DNA from: Curtanaerobium respiraculi
GTDB taxonomy: Bacteria > Actinomycetota > Coriobacteriia > Coriobacteriales > Eggerthellaceae
Direction: 5' to 3'
DNA: 64,000 nucleotides
NCBI RefSeq assembly: GCF_024609215.1
Contig: NZ_JANIPD030000001.1
Coordinates: 372,001-436,000, forward strand
This document shows, in pieces, positions 46,401-54,901 of this stretch. The notes beneath the pieces are model-generated. The model was given only the letters and a program-made list of their open reading frames with translations. It did no database searches and was not told where the DNA came from. The number at the start of each line of letters is the position of its first letter. Position 1 is the stretch's first letter. The position numbers were made by a program, and so were the translations under genes.

Positions 46401-48053
46401 ATGGAAAGCAAAGAAAACCTCTACGACGCGGCGATCATCGGCGGTGGACCTGCAGGCCTCACCGCCGCTTTGTATCTCGCACGCGCACGGTATCGCGTGC
46501 TTGTCGTAGAGAAGGATCGCTTCGGCGGTCAGATAACCATCACCAACGAAGTGGTGAACTACCCCGGCGTCCTGAGCGCTTCCGGCGAAGAGCTCACGAA
46601 CACCATGCGCCGGCAAGCGGAAAACTTCGGAGCCGAATTCAAGGTGGCGGAGGTCACCGGCCTGGATACCGACTCTGACGTCAAGGTCGTTCATACCGAC
46701 AAGGGCGATGTCGAGGCCCTCGCCGTGCTTCTGTCCTCGGGGGCAAATCCGCGCCACGTCGGATTCGACGGCGAAGAGGAATTCCAAGGCCATGGCGTCG
46801 CCTACTGCGCCACCTGCGATGGCGAATTCTTCACCGGCAAAGAGGTACTGGTGGTCGGGGGCGGCTATGCGGCTGCGGAGGAATCCGTCTTCTTGACCAG
46901 ATATGCCAAGCACGTGACCATCCTCGTGCGCAAGGACGACTTCTCATGCGCCGCTTCTGCCGCAGAGCAGGCGAAAAGCCATCCGAAGATCTCCGTGCGG
47001 TACAATACCCGCGTGAAGAGCGTCTCGGGCGACGCCGCACTGCGCAGCGCCGTGTTCGAGAACACGAAGACCGGGGAGACCGCGGAATGGCGCCCCGAGG
47101 ACGGCGGTTCGTTCGGCCTGTTCGTGCTGGCAGGATACATTCCCGCCACCGAGCTGGTGAAGGGCATCGCCAAAACCGACGAGCAGGGCTATGTGCTGAC
47201 CGACGAGCATCATATGACCTCGGTCGAAGGGCTGTTCGCAGCCGGAGACGTATGCCAGAAGCCGCTCCGCCAGGTCGCCACAGCCGTGGGCGACGCCGCC
47301 GCCACGGCGACGGAGATGGAGCGCTATCTTCAAGACGCCCAGAAGCGAGTGGGATACGTACCGCAGCAGCCCCAACGCAAAACAGAGGATCAACCGAGGG
47401 GAAGTGCATCGATCAACGAAGGGCAGGCGGATCCCGCCCAAGCTTCCCGTTTGTTCCCCCCGGATATGGTCGCCCAGTTGAAGGGCATGTTCTCCCGCAT
47501 GGCGAACCCCGTCGTGCTCAGGCTCTCGCTCGACGGGACCGAGCAGGCCGAAGAATTGCGCGCGTACGCGACCGAGCTTTCCTCCCTCACCGATAAGGTC
47601 GACATGGATGAGGTTGCCGGCGCGACGGGAGACGACCTCCCCAAGGTGGAGATCATGCGCGCCGACGGCACGTGGACCGGCCTGGCATTCCACGGCGTAC
47701 CCGCAGGGCATGAGTTCACCCCGTTCGTACTGGGACTCTACAACGCCGCGGGGCCGGGTCAGCCTATGAGCGGCGGCGACCGCGACAGGGTCGAGGGCAT
47801 TTCGGATAAGATCGACATGAAGATCCTCGTCAGCCCCACCTGCACCATGTGCCCCGACCTCGTGGTCGCAGCGCAGCGTATCGCCAACCTGAACGACAAC
47901 GTGACGGCGCAGGTGTACGATGCGGCGCGCTTCCCCACGCTTCGCGACCAATACAACGTCATGAGCGTCCCCTGCCTGATCGTGAACGATGGCGAAAAGG
48001 TCGAATTCGGCCGCAAGAACCTCTCGAAGCTGCTCGACTTCCTTTCCGCGTAG
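46401..48053 (+). CDS. AhpF-like reductase: thioredoxin-reductase domain followed by thioredoxin-fold domains
   Basis: A 551-residue flavoprotein. Residues 1-315 are thioredoxin-reductase-like: FAD motif IIGGGPAGL, NAD(P)H motif VVGGGYAAAEES, redox pair Cys136/Cys139 (YCATCDGEF) and FAD-binding AAGDVCQKPLRQ. A linker (about 315-350) leads to two thioredoxin-like folds with one active pair Cys481/Cys484 (SPTCTMCPD) and cis-Pro region SVPCLIV. In E. coli AhpF the double thioredoxin part is N-terminal, so the domain order here is inverted. AGGAGG precedes ATG 46401. It should reduce AhpC with NAD(P)H. Confidence 0.88.
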   Translation: MESKENLYDAAIIGGGPAGLTAALYLARARYRVLVVEKDRFGGQITITNEVVNYPGVLSASGEELTNTMRRQAENFGAEFKVAEVTGLDTDSDVKVVHTDKGDVEALAVLLSSGANPRHVGFDGEEEFQGHGVAYCATCDGEFFTGKEVLVVGGGYAAAEESVFLTRYAKHVTILVRKDDFSCAASAAEQAKSHPKISVRYNTRVKSVSGDAALRSAVFENTKTGETAEWRPEDGGSFGLFVLAGYIPATELVKGIAKTDEQGYVLTDEHHMTSVEGLFAAGDVCQKPLRQVATAVGDAAATATEMERYLQDAQKRVGYVPQQPQRKTEDQPRGSASINEGQADPAQASRLFPPDMVAQLKGMFSRMANPVVLRLSLDGTEQAEELRAYATELSSLTDKVDMDEVAGATGDDLPKVEIMRADGTWTGLAFHGVPAGHEFTPFVLGLYNAAGPGQPMSGGDRDRVEGISDKIDMKILVSPTCTMCPDLVVAAQRIANLNDNVTAQVYDAARFPTLRDQYNVMSVPCLIVNDGEKVEFGRKNLSKLLDFLSA

Positions 48054-48075
48054 ATGCCAACATCTCGCGCTCGCC

Positions 48076-48114
48076 GGCACGCACCCGCCTTCCAGGCTGG
48101 TGCGTGCCTTTTTT
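48076..48114 (+). terminator. Rho-independent terminator of the ahp operon
   Basis: A perfect 10-bp stem GGCACGCACC/GGTGCGTGCC with a 13-base loop followed by six T. Confidence 0.93.
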
Positions 48115-48173
48115 GCACCCATCCCCTTGAAATTTTCTTGAAACCGATCCTTCCTTTCCCTATCATCAATTTA

Positions 48174-48195
48174 TTAGGGTTACCTAACTTATACT
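48174..48195 (+). promoter_or_regulatory. feoAB promoter with DtxR/IdeR-like iron box
   Basis: TTAGGGTTACCTAACTTAT (48174-48192) closely follows the IdeR/DtxR consensus TTAGGTTAGSCTAACCTAA. It overlaps the -10 TATACT (48190-48195), so iron-loaded repressor would block feoAB. The -35 is poor. Confidence 0.7.
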
Positions 48196-48212
48196 CGTGG
48201 GGAAGGAAAGCT

Positions 48213-48431
48213 GTGAATCTCTCAGAAGCAAAGCCCGGAACGGAGGCGTGCATCGCGCACATCGATGGCGACATCCGCCTGCTTACGCGATTCGCATCCA
48301 TGGGGATGTCGCCAGGCGCCTCCGTCAAAATCGTCCGGAACGATCGGCGCAGGCCGGTTCTCCTGTTCGGACGCGACACCTTGCTCGCCATCAGCCGGAA
48401 GGATGCCTCTCTGGTGGAGGTGGCGCAATGA
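48213..48431 (+). CDS. feoA: FeoA, ferrous iron transport accessory protein
   Basis: A 72-residue SH3-like protein starting at GTG 48213 with AAGGAAAG upstream. It reads NLSEAKPGTEACIAHIDGD, then RFASMGMSPGASVKI and LLFGRDTLLAISRKDA, the usual FeoA pattern. It acts with FeoB on the cytoplasmic side. Its TGA overlaps the feoB ATG (ATGA). Confidence 0.92.
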   Translation: MNLSEAKPGTEACIAHIDGDIRLLTRFASMGMSPGASVKIVRNDRRRPVLLFGRDTLLAISRKDASLVEVAQ

Positions 48432-50455
48432 CCGCGGAGGTAGGGGCGCTGAACATCGCCCTGCTCGGCCAGCCCAACTCCGGCAAATCCACCTTGTTCA
48501 ACGGCCTTACAGGCGGGCATCAGCATGTTGGCAACTGGCCCGGGAAGACCGTTGAGAAGAAGACGGGGAGCTTCTCCGAACGGGGAATCAACTTCCTGGT
48601 CTGCGACCTCCCCGGAGCCTACAGTTTGTCCGCACAATCCGACGAGGAGCGCATCACCCAGGAATTCATCGAGCAGGGGCGGGCGGATGTCGTCTGCCTG
48701 ATGGTCGATGCGAGCCAGCTGGCGCGCAGCCTCTACATCCTCGCCGATTTCGTCGGTGCCTCCACCCCTAGCGTGCTCGTGCTGAACATGATGGATGTGG
48801 CCGAGCAGCAAGGCAGACGGGTCGATGACGCCAAACTCGAAAAGAGGCTCGGCATCCCGGTGGTTCCTTTCGTCGCCAACGATCGGTCATATTATCCGTC
48901 GCTGGTCGAAGCCGTCATCCGCGCACGCGAATCCGGCTCCCGCATCGATGACAAGGCACTCAAGGACCTGTACCGGGAAAACTCCCCCGATTGGCGGCGA
49001 GAGTACGCGCCGCTCGTCGACCGGGAGGAAGATACCCCTGACACCGCGAATGATCCCCGTCTTTCTGACGCTTCCGCACCGTCGAATGCGGGATTCAATG
49101 CCGTTTGGCTGGCAGCGCAACGGGCATGCAGGAGCAAGCAGGGGTCCGTCGACTGCGCGAAGGCGCGCTTCCTCTGGGTCGATCGCATTCTCGAGGGGGC
49201 CCAGTCCATCGTTCCGGTCAAATCGGGGTTCATGGCGCGACTTGATCGCGCTCTGCTTTCGCCACGGTGGGGCAAGCCCGTCTCGATCCTGGTGATCATC
49301 GTCGGCCTGCTCGTCGCATTCGCTGTCGCGGTCATCCCGATGATGGCGTCGATCAGCCTGCCGTCGCTGATCTCTCTTCCGCTGTACGAGGCGCTCGAGG
49401 CAATCGGGGCTCCGGTGTTCGTGGACGACCTGCTCGCATACGGCGTGGTGACCGCATTGGCGTATTCGCTTTCGATGGCCTCGTTCGTGTTCGGGGTGGG
49501 CTTCGCATTCGGCATGCTCGAGGAGATCGGCGTCGTCGCGCGCATATCGTACGTCTTCGACAGCTCGATGCAGAAACTGGGGCTGCAAGGCAAGGTCATC
49601 ATGTCATTCATCATGGGCCTCGGTTGCACCATGGCAGGCATCGTGGGAACGCGCGTCATCGATTCGTACGGGCAACGGCTGCTCGCCATCGCCGTCACCT
49701 GGGCGGTTCCTTGCGGAGCAACGCTCGCGATCGTCCCAACGATATCCCTCGTATACTTCGGGCCGGGCGGCATGATCGCCATCGTCCTTGCGATTTACCT
49801 GCTCATGGTCGCCGTCATGCTGCTGGTCGCGCGGGTGTTCGGAAACAGCTTGGCGCCCGAAGCGGAGCGAGCGGGGCTGGTGATGGAACTCCCCCCGTAT
49901 CATAAGCCGAAGTTCCGCGTCATCTTCACCACCAGCATCCGCCGCGCCGTGGATATATTCAAACGCGGGTTCCGCATCGTGCTCCTGGTTATGGTGCTCT
50001 TCTGGGCGCTCTCGTTCTCTCCGACGGGATCGGCCGATGATTCGCTCATCTTCGCGTTCGGCAAGGCGATCGAGCCGGTCACGCAGTTCTTCGGATTGGG
50101 GTGGAGAACCTTCCTCGCGTTCTTCTGCTCGATGTTCGCGAAGGAGGCGGCGCTGGGCGTCCTTTCGGCCGTTGCCGGGGCGGGAAACATGAGCCAGGGC
50201 CTGTTCGCCACCATGATCGCCGCAAAAGGCGGGGCGAGCGTCGGCCTCGGCGGGCTGACCGCCGTCGTCTCCGCACCCGAGATGCTCGCCTTCCTCTTCG
50301 CGTTGTCTTTCAACATGCCCTGCGCGATGAGCCTCTCGGTCACCTACGGGGAAACGCATTCCGCAAAATGGACCGGATTGATTGCGCTGTTCTACTTCGC
50401 ACTTGCCCTCTGCCTGAGCTTCATCGTGTACCACGTGGCGGTTCTCTTCCTCTAG
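48428..50455 (+). CDS. feoB: FeoB, ferrous iron transporter with GTPase domain
   Basis: A 675-residue protein. The N-terminal G-domain has G1 GQPNSGKST at about residue 14, G3 DLPGAYSLS and G4 LNMMDVAEQ. A cytosolic helical segment of about 130 residues follows; the membrane part starts near residue 270 with two Gate-type repeats, including LGCTMAGIVGTR and FAKEAALGVLSAVAG. It imports Fe2+, important for an anaerobe with many Fe-S enzymes. No FeoC gene follows. Confidence 0.94.
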   Translation: MTAEVGALNIALLGQPNSGKSTLFNGLTGGHQHVGNWPGKTVEKKTGSFSERGINFLVCDLPGAYSLSAQSDEERITQEFIEQGRADVVCLMVDASQLARSLYILADFVGASTPSVLVLNMMDVAEQQGRRVDDAKLEKRLGIPVVPFVANDRSYYPSLVEAVIRARESGSRIDDKALKDLYRENSPDWRREYAPLVDREEDTPDTANDPRLSDASAPSNAGFNAVWLAAQRACRSKQGSVDCAKARFLWVDRILEGAQSIVPVKSGFMARLDRALLSPRWGKPVSILVIIVGLLVAFAVAVIPMMASISLPSLISLPLYEALEAIGAPVFVDDLLAYGVVTALAYSLSMASFVFGVGFAFGMLEEIGVVARISYVFDSSMQKLGLQGKVIMSFIMGLGCTMAGIVGTRVIDSYGQRLLAIAVTWAVPCGATLAIVPTISLVYFGPGGMIAIVLAIYLLMVAVMLLVARVFGNSLAPEAERAGLVMELPPYHKPKFRVIFTTSIRRAVDIFKRGFRIVLLVMVLFWALSFSPTGSADDSLIFAFGKAIEPVTQFFGLGWRTFLAFFCSMFAKEAALGVLSAVAGAGNMSQGLFATMIAAKGGASVGLGGLTAVVSAPEMLAFLFALSFNMPCAMSLSVTYGETHSAKWTGLIALFYFALALCLSFIVYHVAVLFL

Positions 50456-50606
50456 GAAACCGTCTGCGCGAACCTCCCTCCACCTCGGTTCGACCGGATA
50501 GCCATATCGCTATCATTGAAGGAACCGTGGAGGAGGTGAGGAATCCCAAAAACGTCGCCAATGCGATGGATTTCAGGGTTGGTGAGGAATATCAGGGTAG
50601 CGCCTG

Positions 50607-53294
50607 CTACGAACGACGCTCGAACACCTGGTGGGTGAAGGCGACCCGTTCGAGGGTTTCCTCGTCGAGCTCGCAACCGAGCCCCGCTTCGTATCCCGTC
50701 GGGTTGACCTCCAGCGAACCATCCGTCAAATCGAACGGCGGAAGGCAGATATCCATGGGGAAATATCCGCTCGTCGGATTGATGTCCCCAGGAAGCGTGG
50801 CACCGGGAAGCGCCGCAAAGGCGCCGGCAAGGCGCTTTCCCACGCCTGTCTCGAACATGCCGCCTAGCCAGAAGTCGATGCCGCGCCCACGGGCCTGCGA
50901 GCAGAAATCGAGCGCGGGTCCGATGCCGCCGAATTTGGCAACCTTCACCACGACGCATCGGAGGTCGGGATACGCCTCCAGTACGGATTCGAGTTCGGCA
51001 GCGGTCGTCCAACTCTCGTCGAGCGCGATGGGGCAGCTGAGCTCGCGCTGAATCCGAGTCAGGCGGGCGTGAAGGCCGCGGGGGCCTACCTGCGGCGGAC
51101 GACGTGGGTCGAGGGGCTCCTCGATGCAGGCTATTCCCTCCGCGTCCAAAGCCTTCAGCGTGTCGAGGTCGCTCTCCGTATAGCTCTGGTTCGCATCAAC
51201 CGTGATGAGCAGATGGGGGAACCGCCGCCGCACCGCGCGCACGGTTTCGACATCGTGGCCGGGGGCAACCTTCAGCTTTACGCGAGCGTAGCCGGAATCC
51301 ACTGCCTGCGAAACCTTGTCGAGCATGCGGGTGACGCCTTCGATGCCGACCACGACCCCGCCTGGAACCCATCCCTCGGGCAGCGCGTGCAGGCAGGTAC
51401 CGTCATCCACCGCATCGCGCCCGCCGATCAGGGATCTGATCGAACGCCCGGTCATCTTCCCGTACAGGTCCCATACTGCGCTCTCGAGCGCCGCGCACGC
51501 TAAAGGATGACGGATGGTTTGGGAAAGCCGGCTAAAAAGCATGCTTACCTCTTCGGGCTTCCAGAACGAATGCTTTAAGAGCTCGGGGGCGAGAACGCGC
51601 TCTATCACCCGCATATCATCCGAGATCGTCTCTGGCAGGTACCAATCTGTCGCGAAGGCAACATCTTCTCCGATTCCGGTACGACCCGCAGAATCGGTAA
51701 TGCGGATAATGAGGGATTCCCTCTCTTTCAGGAGGGTTTTAGCAGTCTTCACTGGATGGATGAAGGGCAGTTTGATTCGCCACACCTCGATTCGCGAGAT
51801 GGCGATATGGCTCGCATAGCGGCGGAGCAGCGCCGCGCGGTTCACCTTCCCGATGCCCTTGCGCGGCAGGTCATCGAATACATAGACCTCCCTTGGCTGG
51901 TAGATTCGCGCCATCCGCGCTCGAGCGCTCTCCGCAACGTGTTCGGCGGCGAGCACGCGATCGAAACCGGGGGCTTTCGCTGCTTGGGCCATCTCCACGA
52001 ATGCGATGGGACGCCGACCCCATCGAATATCCTCGGCGCCAAAGACGAACGCCTCGGTGACATCGGGTATCTGCAACAACTTTCTGCGTATTTCCTCAGG
52101 GTAGACGTTCTCCCCACCCGAGACGAACATATCCCCCGTACGTTCCGCTACCACCAGCCGACCATCTTCGATCTTCCCCCGGTCTCCGGTGATGAAATAC
52201 CCGTCCGCGGTAAAATCCGCGCGTGCGTTGAGATAGCCGCCGAACACCCCCGGCCCCGCAACGGCAAGCCGGCCGAAGCCGCGCTCGTCGGGATCGAGCA
52301 CGATCGCCCGGTATCCGGGAAGCAGGCGCATCCCCTCGTCGGCGCCGACCACGGGAGAACACGCGATATGGCTACATGTCTCGGTCATCCCATAGCTCAC
52401 CACCACCGCGGCACCGAGATCCTGGGCCTTGCGGAGCATGGCGGCGTTGGGCGCGGCGCCGCCGAGCAGCACGCATTTGTAGCGCGGAAGGAGCGCTGCG
52501 GCCTCAGGAGCCGCCAACATATCCTGCAGCATCTTGTCCACCACCGAGATGTGAGTGCAGCCGTAGGCGCGGCCGTCACGCAGGATGGTTTGAGGATCGA
52601 ATGCACGGTAGAGGATGAAGGCGGTTTGCGAGAGCAGCGCGCGCACGACGATCTGCAAGCCCCCGACGTGGTACATGGGCAGGGTCAGCTGCCAGCGTGC
52701 ATGTGCGGATACGCCGAGCACCCTATTCGACGCACGCGATGCGCCCGTGAAATTGGACCAGGTGAGCGCCGCGGCCTTCGGCTTGCCCGATGTCCCGCTG
52801 GTGAACATCACCACCGCGGGGACGTCATCGTCGAAATCATGGATGCAAGCATGCGCGAAGATCATCTCCTGCGAAGCCGAGGAAAAGGAGGATGTGCGGA
52901 TGGCGGCGATCGCATCCCCCTCGGTGAAGGGATGCGATACCGCCCCCGCCCCATCGCCGACGGTGCGCTGCGGCGCGGCTATGTCCCGGAGACGATCCTC
53001 CTTCTCCGATTCCATCAAGCGCACGTTCAGCATCACCAGGCAGAAGCCGCCGTACGCGGCGGCAAGGACTGCGTACACCAACGCAGCTCCGTTCGCCATA
53101 TCGATCGGGATCCGATCACCGCGGTTGAATCCCTCCCGATGCCATGCGCGGGCGAGGCGCAGCGCGCACGACCGTGCGCGCTCCCAGCTGACGCTCCGGT
53201 ACTGCCGCGTCGCGTCGATGAAGCATGGCTCCGCGGCGCGCAGGGTCGCGCACGCCTCAAGCGATTCCAGGATATTCAGTGAGCGCTCTTCCAT
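50607..53294 (-). CDS. menE/menC: Fused o-succinylbenzoate-CoA ligase and o-succinylbenzoate synthase (MenE-MenC)
   Basis: An 895-residue two-domain enzyme. Residues 1 to about 495 are an acyl-adenylate-forming ligase (MenE): FTSGTSGKPK at 164-173, YGMTE at 301-305, ITGDRGKIEDGRL and catalytic Lys483 in GIGKVNR. Residues from about 500 are an enolase-superfamily MenC: Lys673 and Lys675 in RVKLKV, Asp700 in VDANQ, Glu725 region IEEPLD, Asp759 in ALDES and Lys784 in VVKVAKFGG. The two steps are consecutive in the pathway (SHCHC to OSB to OSB-CoA). Last gene of the men operon, 27 bases after menB. The gap to feoB (50456-50606) holds only imperfect palindromes. Confidence 0.9.
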   Translation of the reverse strand: MEERSLNILESLEACATLRAAEPCFIDATRQYRSVSWERARSCALRLARAWHREGFNRGDRIPIDMANGAALVYAVLAAAYGGFCLVMLNVRLMESEKEDRLRDIAAPQRTVGDGAGAVSHPFTEGDAIAAIRTSSFSSASQEMIFAHACIHDFDDDVPAVVMFTSGTSGKPKAAALTWSNFTGASRASNRVLGVSAHARWQLTLPMYHVGGLQIVVRALLSQTAFILYRAFDPQTILRDGRAYGCTHISVVDKMLQDMLAAPEAAALLPRYKCVLLGGAAPNAAMLRKAQDLGAAVVVSYGMTETCSHIACSPVVGADEGMRLLPGYRAIVLDPDERGFGRLAVAGPGVFGGYLNARADFTADGYFITGDRGKIEDGRLVVAERTGDMFVSGGENVYPEEIRRKLLQIPDVTEAFVFGAEDIRWGRRPIAFVEMAQAAKAPGFDRVLAAEHVAESARARMARIYQPREVYVFDDLPRKGIGKVNRAALLRRYASHIAISRIEVWRIKLPFIHPVKTAKTLLKERESLIIRITDSAGRTGIGEDVAFATDWYLPETISDDMRVIERVLAPELLKHSFWKPEEVSMLFSRLSQTIRHPLACAALESAVWDLYGKMTGRSIRSLIGGRDAVDDGTCLHALPEGWVPGGVVVGIEGVTRMLDKVSQAVDSGYARVKLKVAPGHDVETVRAVRRRFPHLLITVDANQSYTESDLDTLKALDAEGIACIEEPLDPRRPPQVGPRGLHARLTRIQRELSCPIALDESWTTAAELESVLEAYPDLRCVVVKVAKFGGIGPALDFCSQARGRGIDFWLGGMFETGVGKRLAGAFAALPGATLPGDINPTSGYFPMDICLPPFDLTDGSLEVNPTGYEAGLGCELDEETLERVAFTHQVFERRS

Positions 53295-53321
53295 TCGCTG
53301 GCGTCGGACCAGGATTCCATC

Positions 53322-54158
53322 CTAGGGGAATACCGGGTATTTCGAGAAGTCGGGTTTGCGCTTTTCCTTGAAGGCGTCGCGCCCCTCCTTCGCCTCATCG
53401 GTGGTGTAATACAGAAGCGTCGCATCGCCGCCAAGTTGGGCCAGGCCGGCGTATCCGTCGGTAGCGGCGTTCAGGCTCGCTTTCATGAATCGCAAGGCGG
53501 TCGGACTCCATTGCATCATCTCCTTCGCCCACGCCACGCACTCGTCCTCGAGCTGCTCGAACGGGACCACCTTGTTGACCATGCCCATGCGCTCCGCTTC
53601 CCGTGCGGTGTACTGACGGCACATGAACCATATCTCGCGTGCCTTTTTCTGCCCCACGATCGCGGCAAGGTATGCGGCTCCGTACCCGGCATCGAAGCTG
53701 CCAACCTTGGGCCCGGTCTGCCCGAATTTCGCGGTTTCGGCTGCGATAGTCAAATCGCACAGCAGGTGCAGTATGTGGCCTCCGCCGATGGCGTATCCAT
53801 TCACCATGGCGATGATGGGCTTCGGGACCACGCGCATCAGACGCTGCAGGTCGAGCACGTTCAGGCGTGCGATCTTATCCTCGCCGACATAACCGCCGTT
53901 GCCGCGGATCTTCTGGTCGCCGCCGCTGCAAAATGCCTCGTCCTCATGGCGTCCTCCATGGTTCATGCCGGTCAGAATGATCACCCCCACCTTGCTGTCG
54001 TCTCGCGCGCGGCTGAAGGCGTCGAACATCTCGCTCACCGTCAACGGGGTGAATGCGTTTCGCCTCTCCGGACGGTTGATCGTGATCTTCGCGATACCGT
54101 CGGCTTTCTCGTAGAAGATCTCACGGTATTCCGCCGCCTTCTCCCACTTCACACTCAT
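53322..54158 (-). CDS. menB: 1,4-dihydroxy-2-naphthoyl-CoA synthase
   Basis: A 278-residue crotonase-fold enzyme that closes OSB-CoA to DHNA-CoA. Motifs are [42 protein letters not shown] (oxyanion hole) and [14 protein letters not shown], all typical of MenB. GGAAGGAG precedes the ATG, which overlaps the menH stop by four bases. Confidence 0.95.
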   Translation of the reverse strand: MSVKWEKAAEYREIFYEKADGIAKITINRPERRNAFTPLTVSEMFDAFSRARDDSKVGVIILTGMNHGGRHEDEAFCSGGDQKIRGNGGYVGEDKIARLNVLDLQRLMRVVPKPIIAMVNGYAIGGGHILHLLCDLTIAAETAKFGQTGPKVGSFDAGYGAAYLAAIVGQKKAREIWFMCRQYTAREAERMGMVNKVVPFEQLEDECVAWAKEMMQWSPTALRFMKASLNAATDGYAGLAQLGGDATLLYYTTDEAKEGRDAFKEKRKPDFSKYPVFP

Positions 54159-54901
54159 GCAAACTCCTTCCGGATGATGTCCTCGTATGCTTGCGGATTT
54201 TCCATATGCACATTATGTCCTGCATTCACGCGATGGACGATGAAACTTTCGGGCAATCGGTCAGCCAGCGACGAATACTTCGCATCCCGCGTTCCCACGA
54301 TGTAGTGCACCGGGAAGGGGAGCCGGGTCAACGATTCAACCGTATCCCGTTCGAGCGGCATGGTCTGCACGCCGGCGTACCGCAGCTGGTTGGCAAGGCG
54401 CGCCGGATCGCACGCGCGGCGCATCCGGCGCTGGAGCTCTTGGACGCTTGCGGGAAGCTCCCTTTGGGTCGCGAACAGCGGCAAATCCTCCCACCGGTTG
54501 ATGAACTCCTCGAAAGCGAGGGGGGAGCCGTCATCCAATTGCGCGGCCCACGCTTCGTTCCGCTCGGCGCAGCACGTGCGATCCTCCTCGTCGATGCATC
54601 CGAGTCCGGCGCTTTCCAGCACCAGGCCCGCTACGGCATCGGGATGCCGGAGGGCGCATAAGGCCGCGATTCGACCCCCCATGGAGTAGCCGACCAACAC
54701 GGAGGCCCCTCCCATGCGGACCGATTCCTCGTGCACGGAGGCGATCAGCGAGCCCATCCGCCCGTCGCGGTGCGCAGCGTAATCGAAAGCATGCGCACCG
54801 GCGGGCAATCTGATCGAATCCCATGTGCGGGCATCCTGCATGAATCCGTGCAGGAGCAGCAGAGGTTTCGAACGCTTGTCGACCAGGTTACTGAAGGGCA
54901 T
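54155..54901 (-). CDS. menH: SHCHC synthase MenH, alpha/beta hydrolase
   Basis: A 248-residue alpha/beta hydrolase: [14 protein letters not shown], nucleophile Ser in [11 protein letters not shown], Asp in [11 protein letters not shown] and His in [12 protein letters not shown]. It removes pyruvate from SEPHCHC to give SHCHC. The gene overlaps menD by 14 bases and menB by four, so the three are tightly coupled. Position between menD and menB supports MenH over a general esterase. Confidence 0.9.
   Translation of the reverse strand: MPFSNLVDKRSKPLLLLHGFMQDARTWDSIRLPAGAHAFDYAAHRDGRMGSLIASVHEESVRMGGASVLVGYSMGGRIAALCALRHPDAVAGLVLESAGLGCIDEEDRTCCAERNEAWAAQLDDGSPLAFEEFINRWEDLPLFATQRELPASVQELQRRMRRACDPARLANQLRYAGVQTMPLERDTVESLTRLPFPVHYIVGTRDAKYSSLADRLPESFIVHRVNAGHNVHMENPQAYEDIIRKEFA

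Noticed and set aside
50456-50606. Imperfect palindrome between feoB and menE/menC
   Set aside because: Several mismatches and no T run; too weak to call a terminator for either convergent gene.
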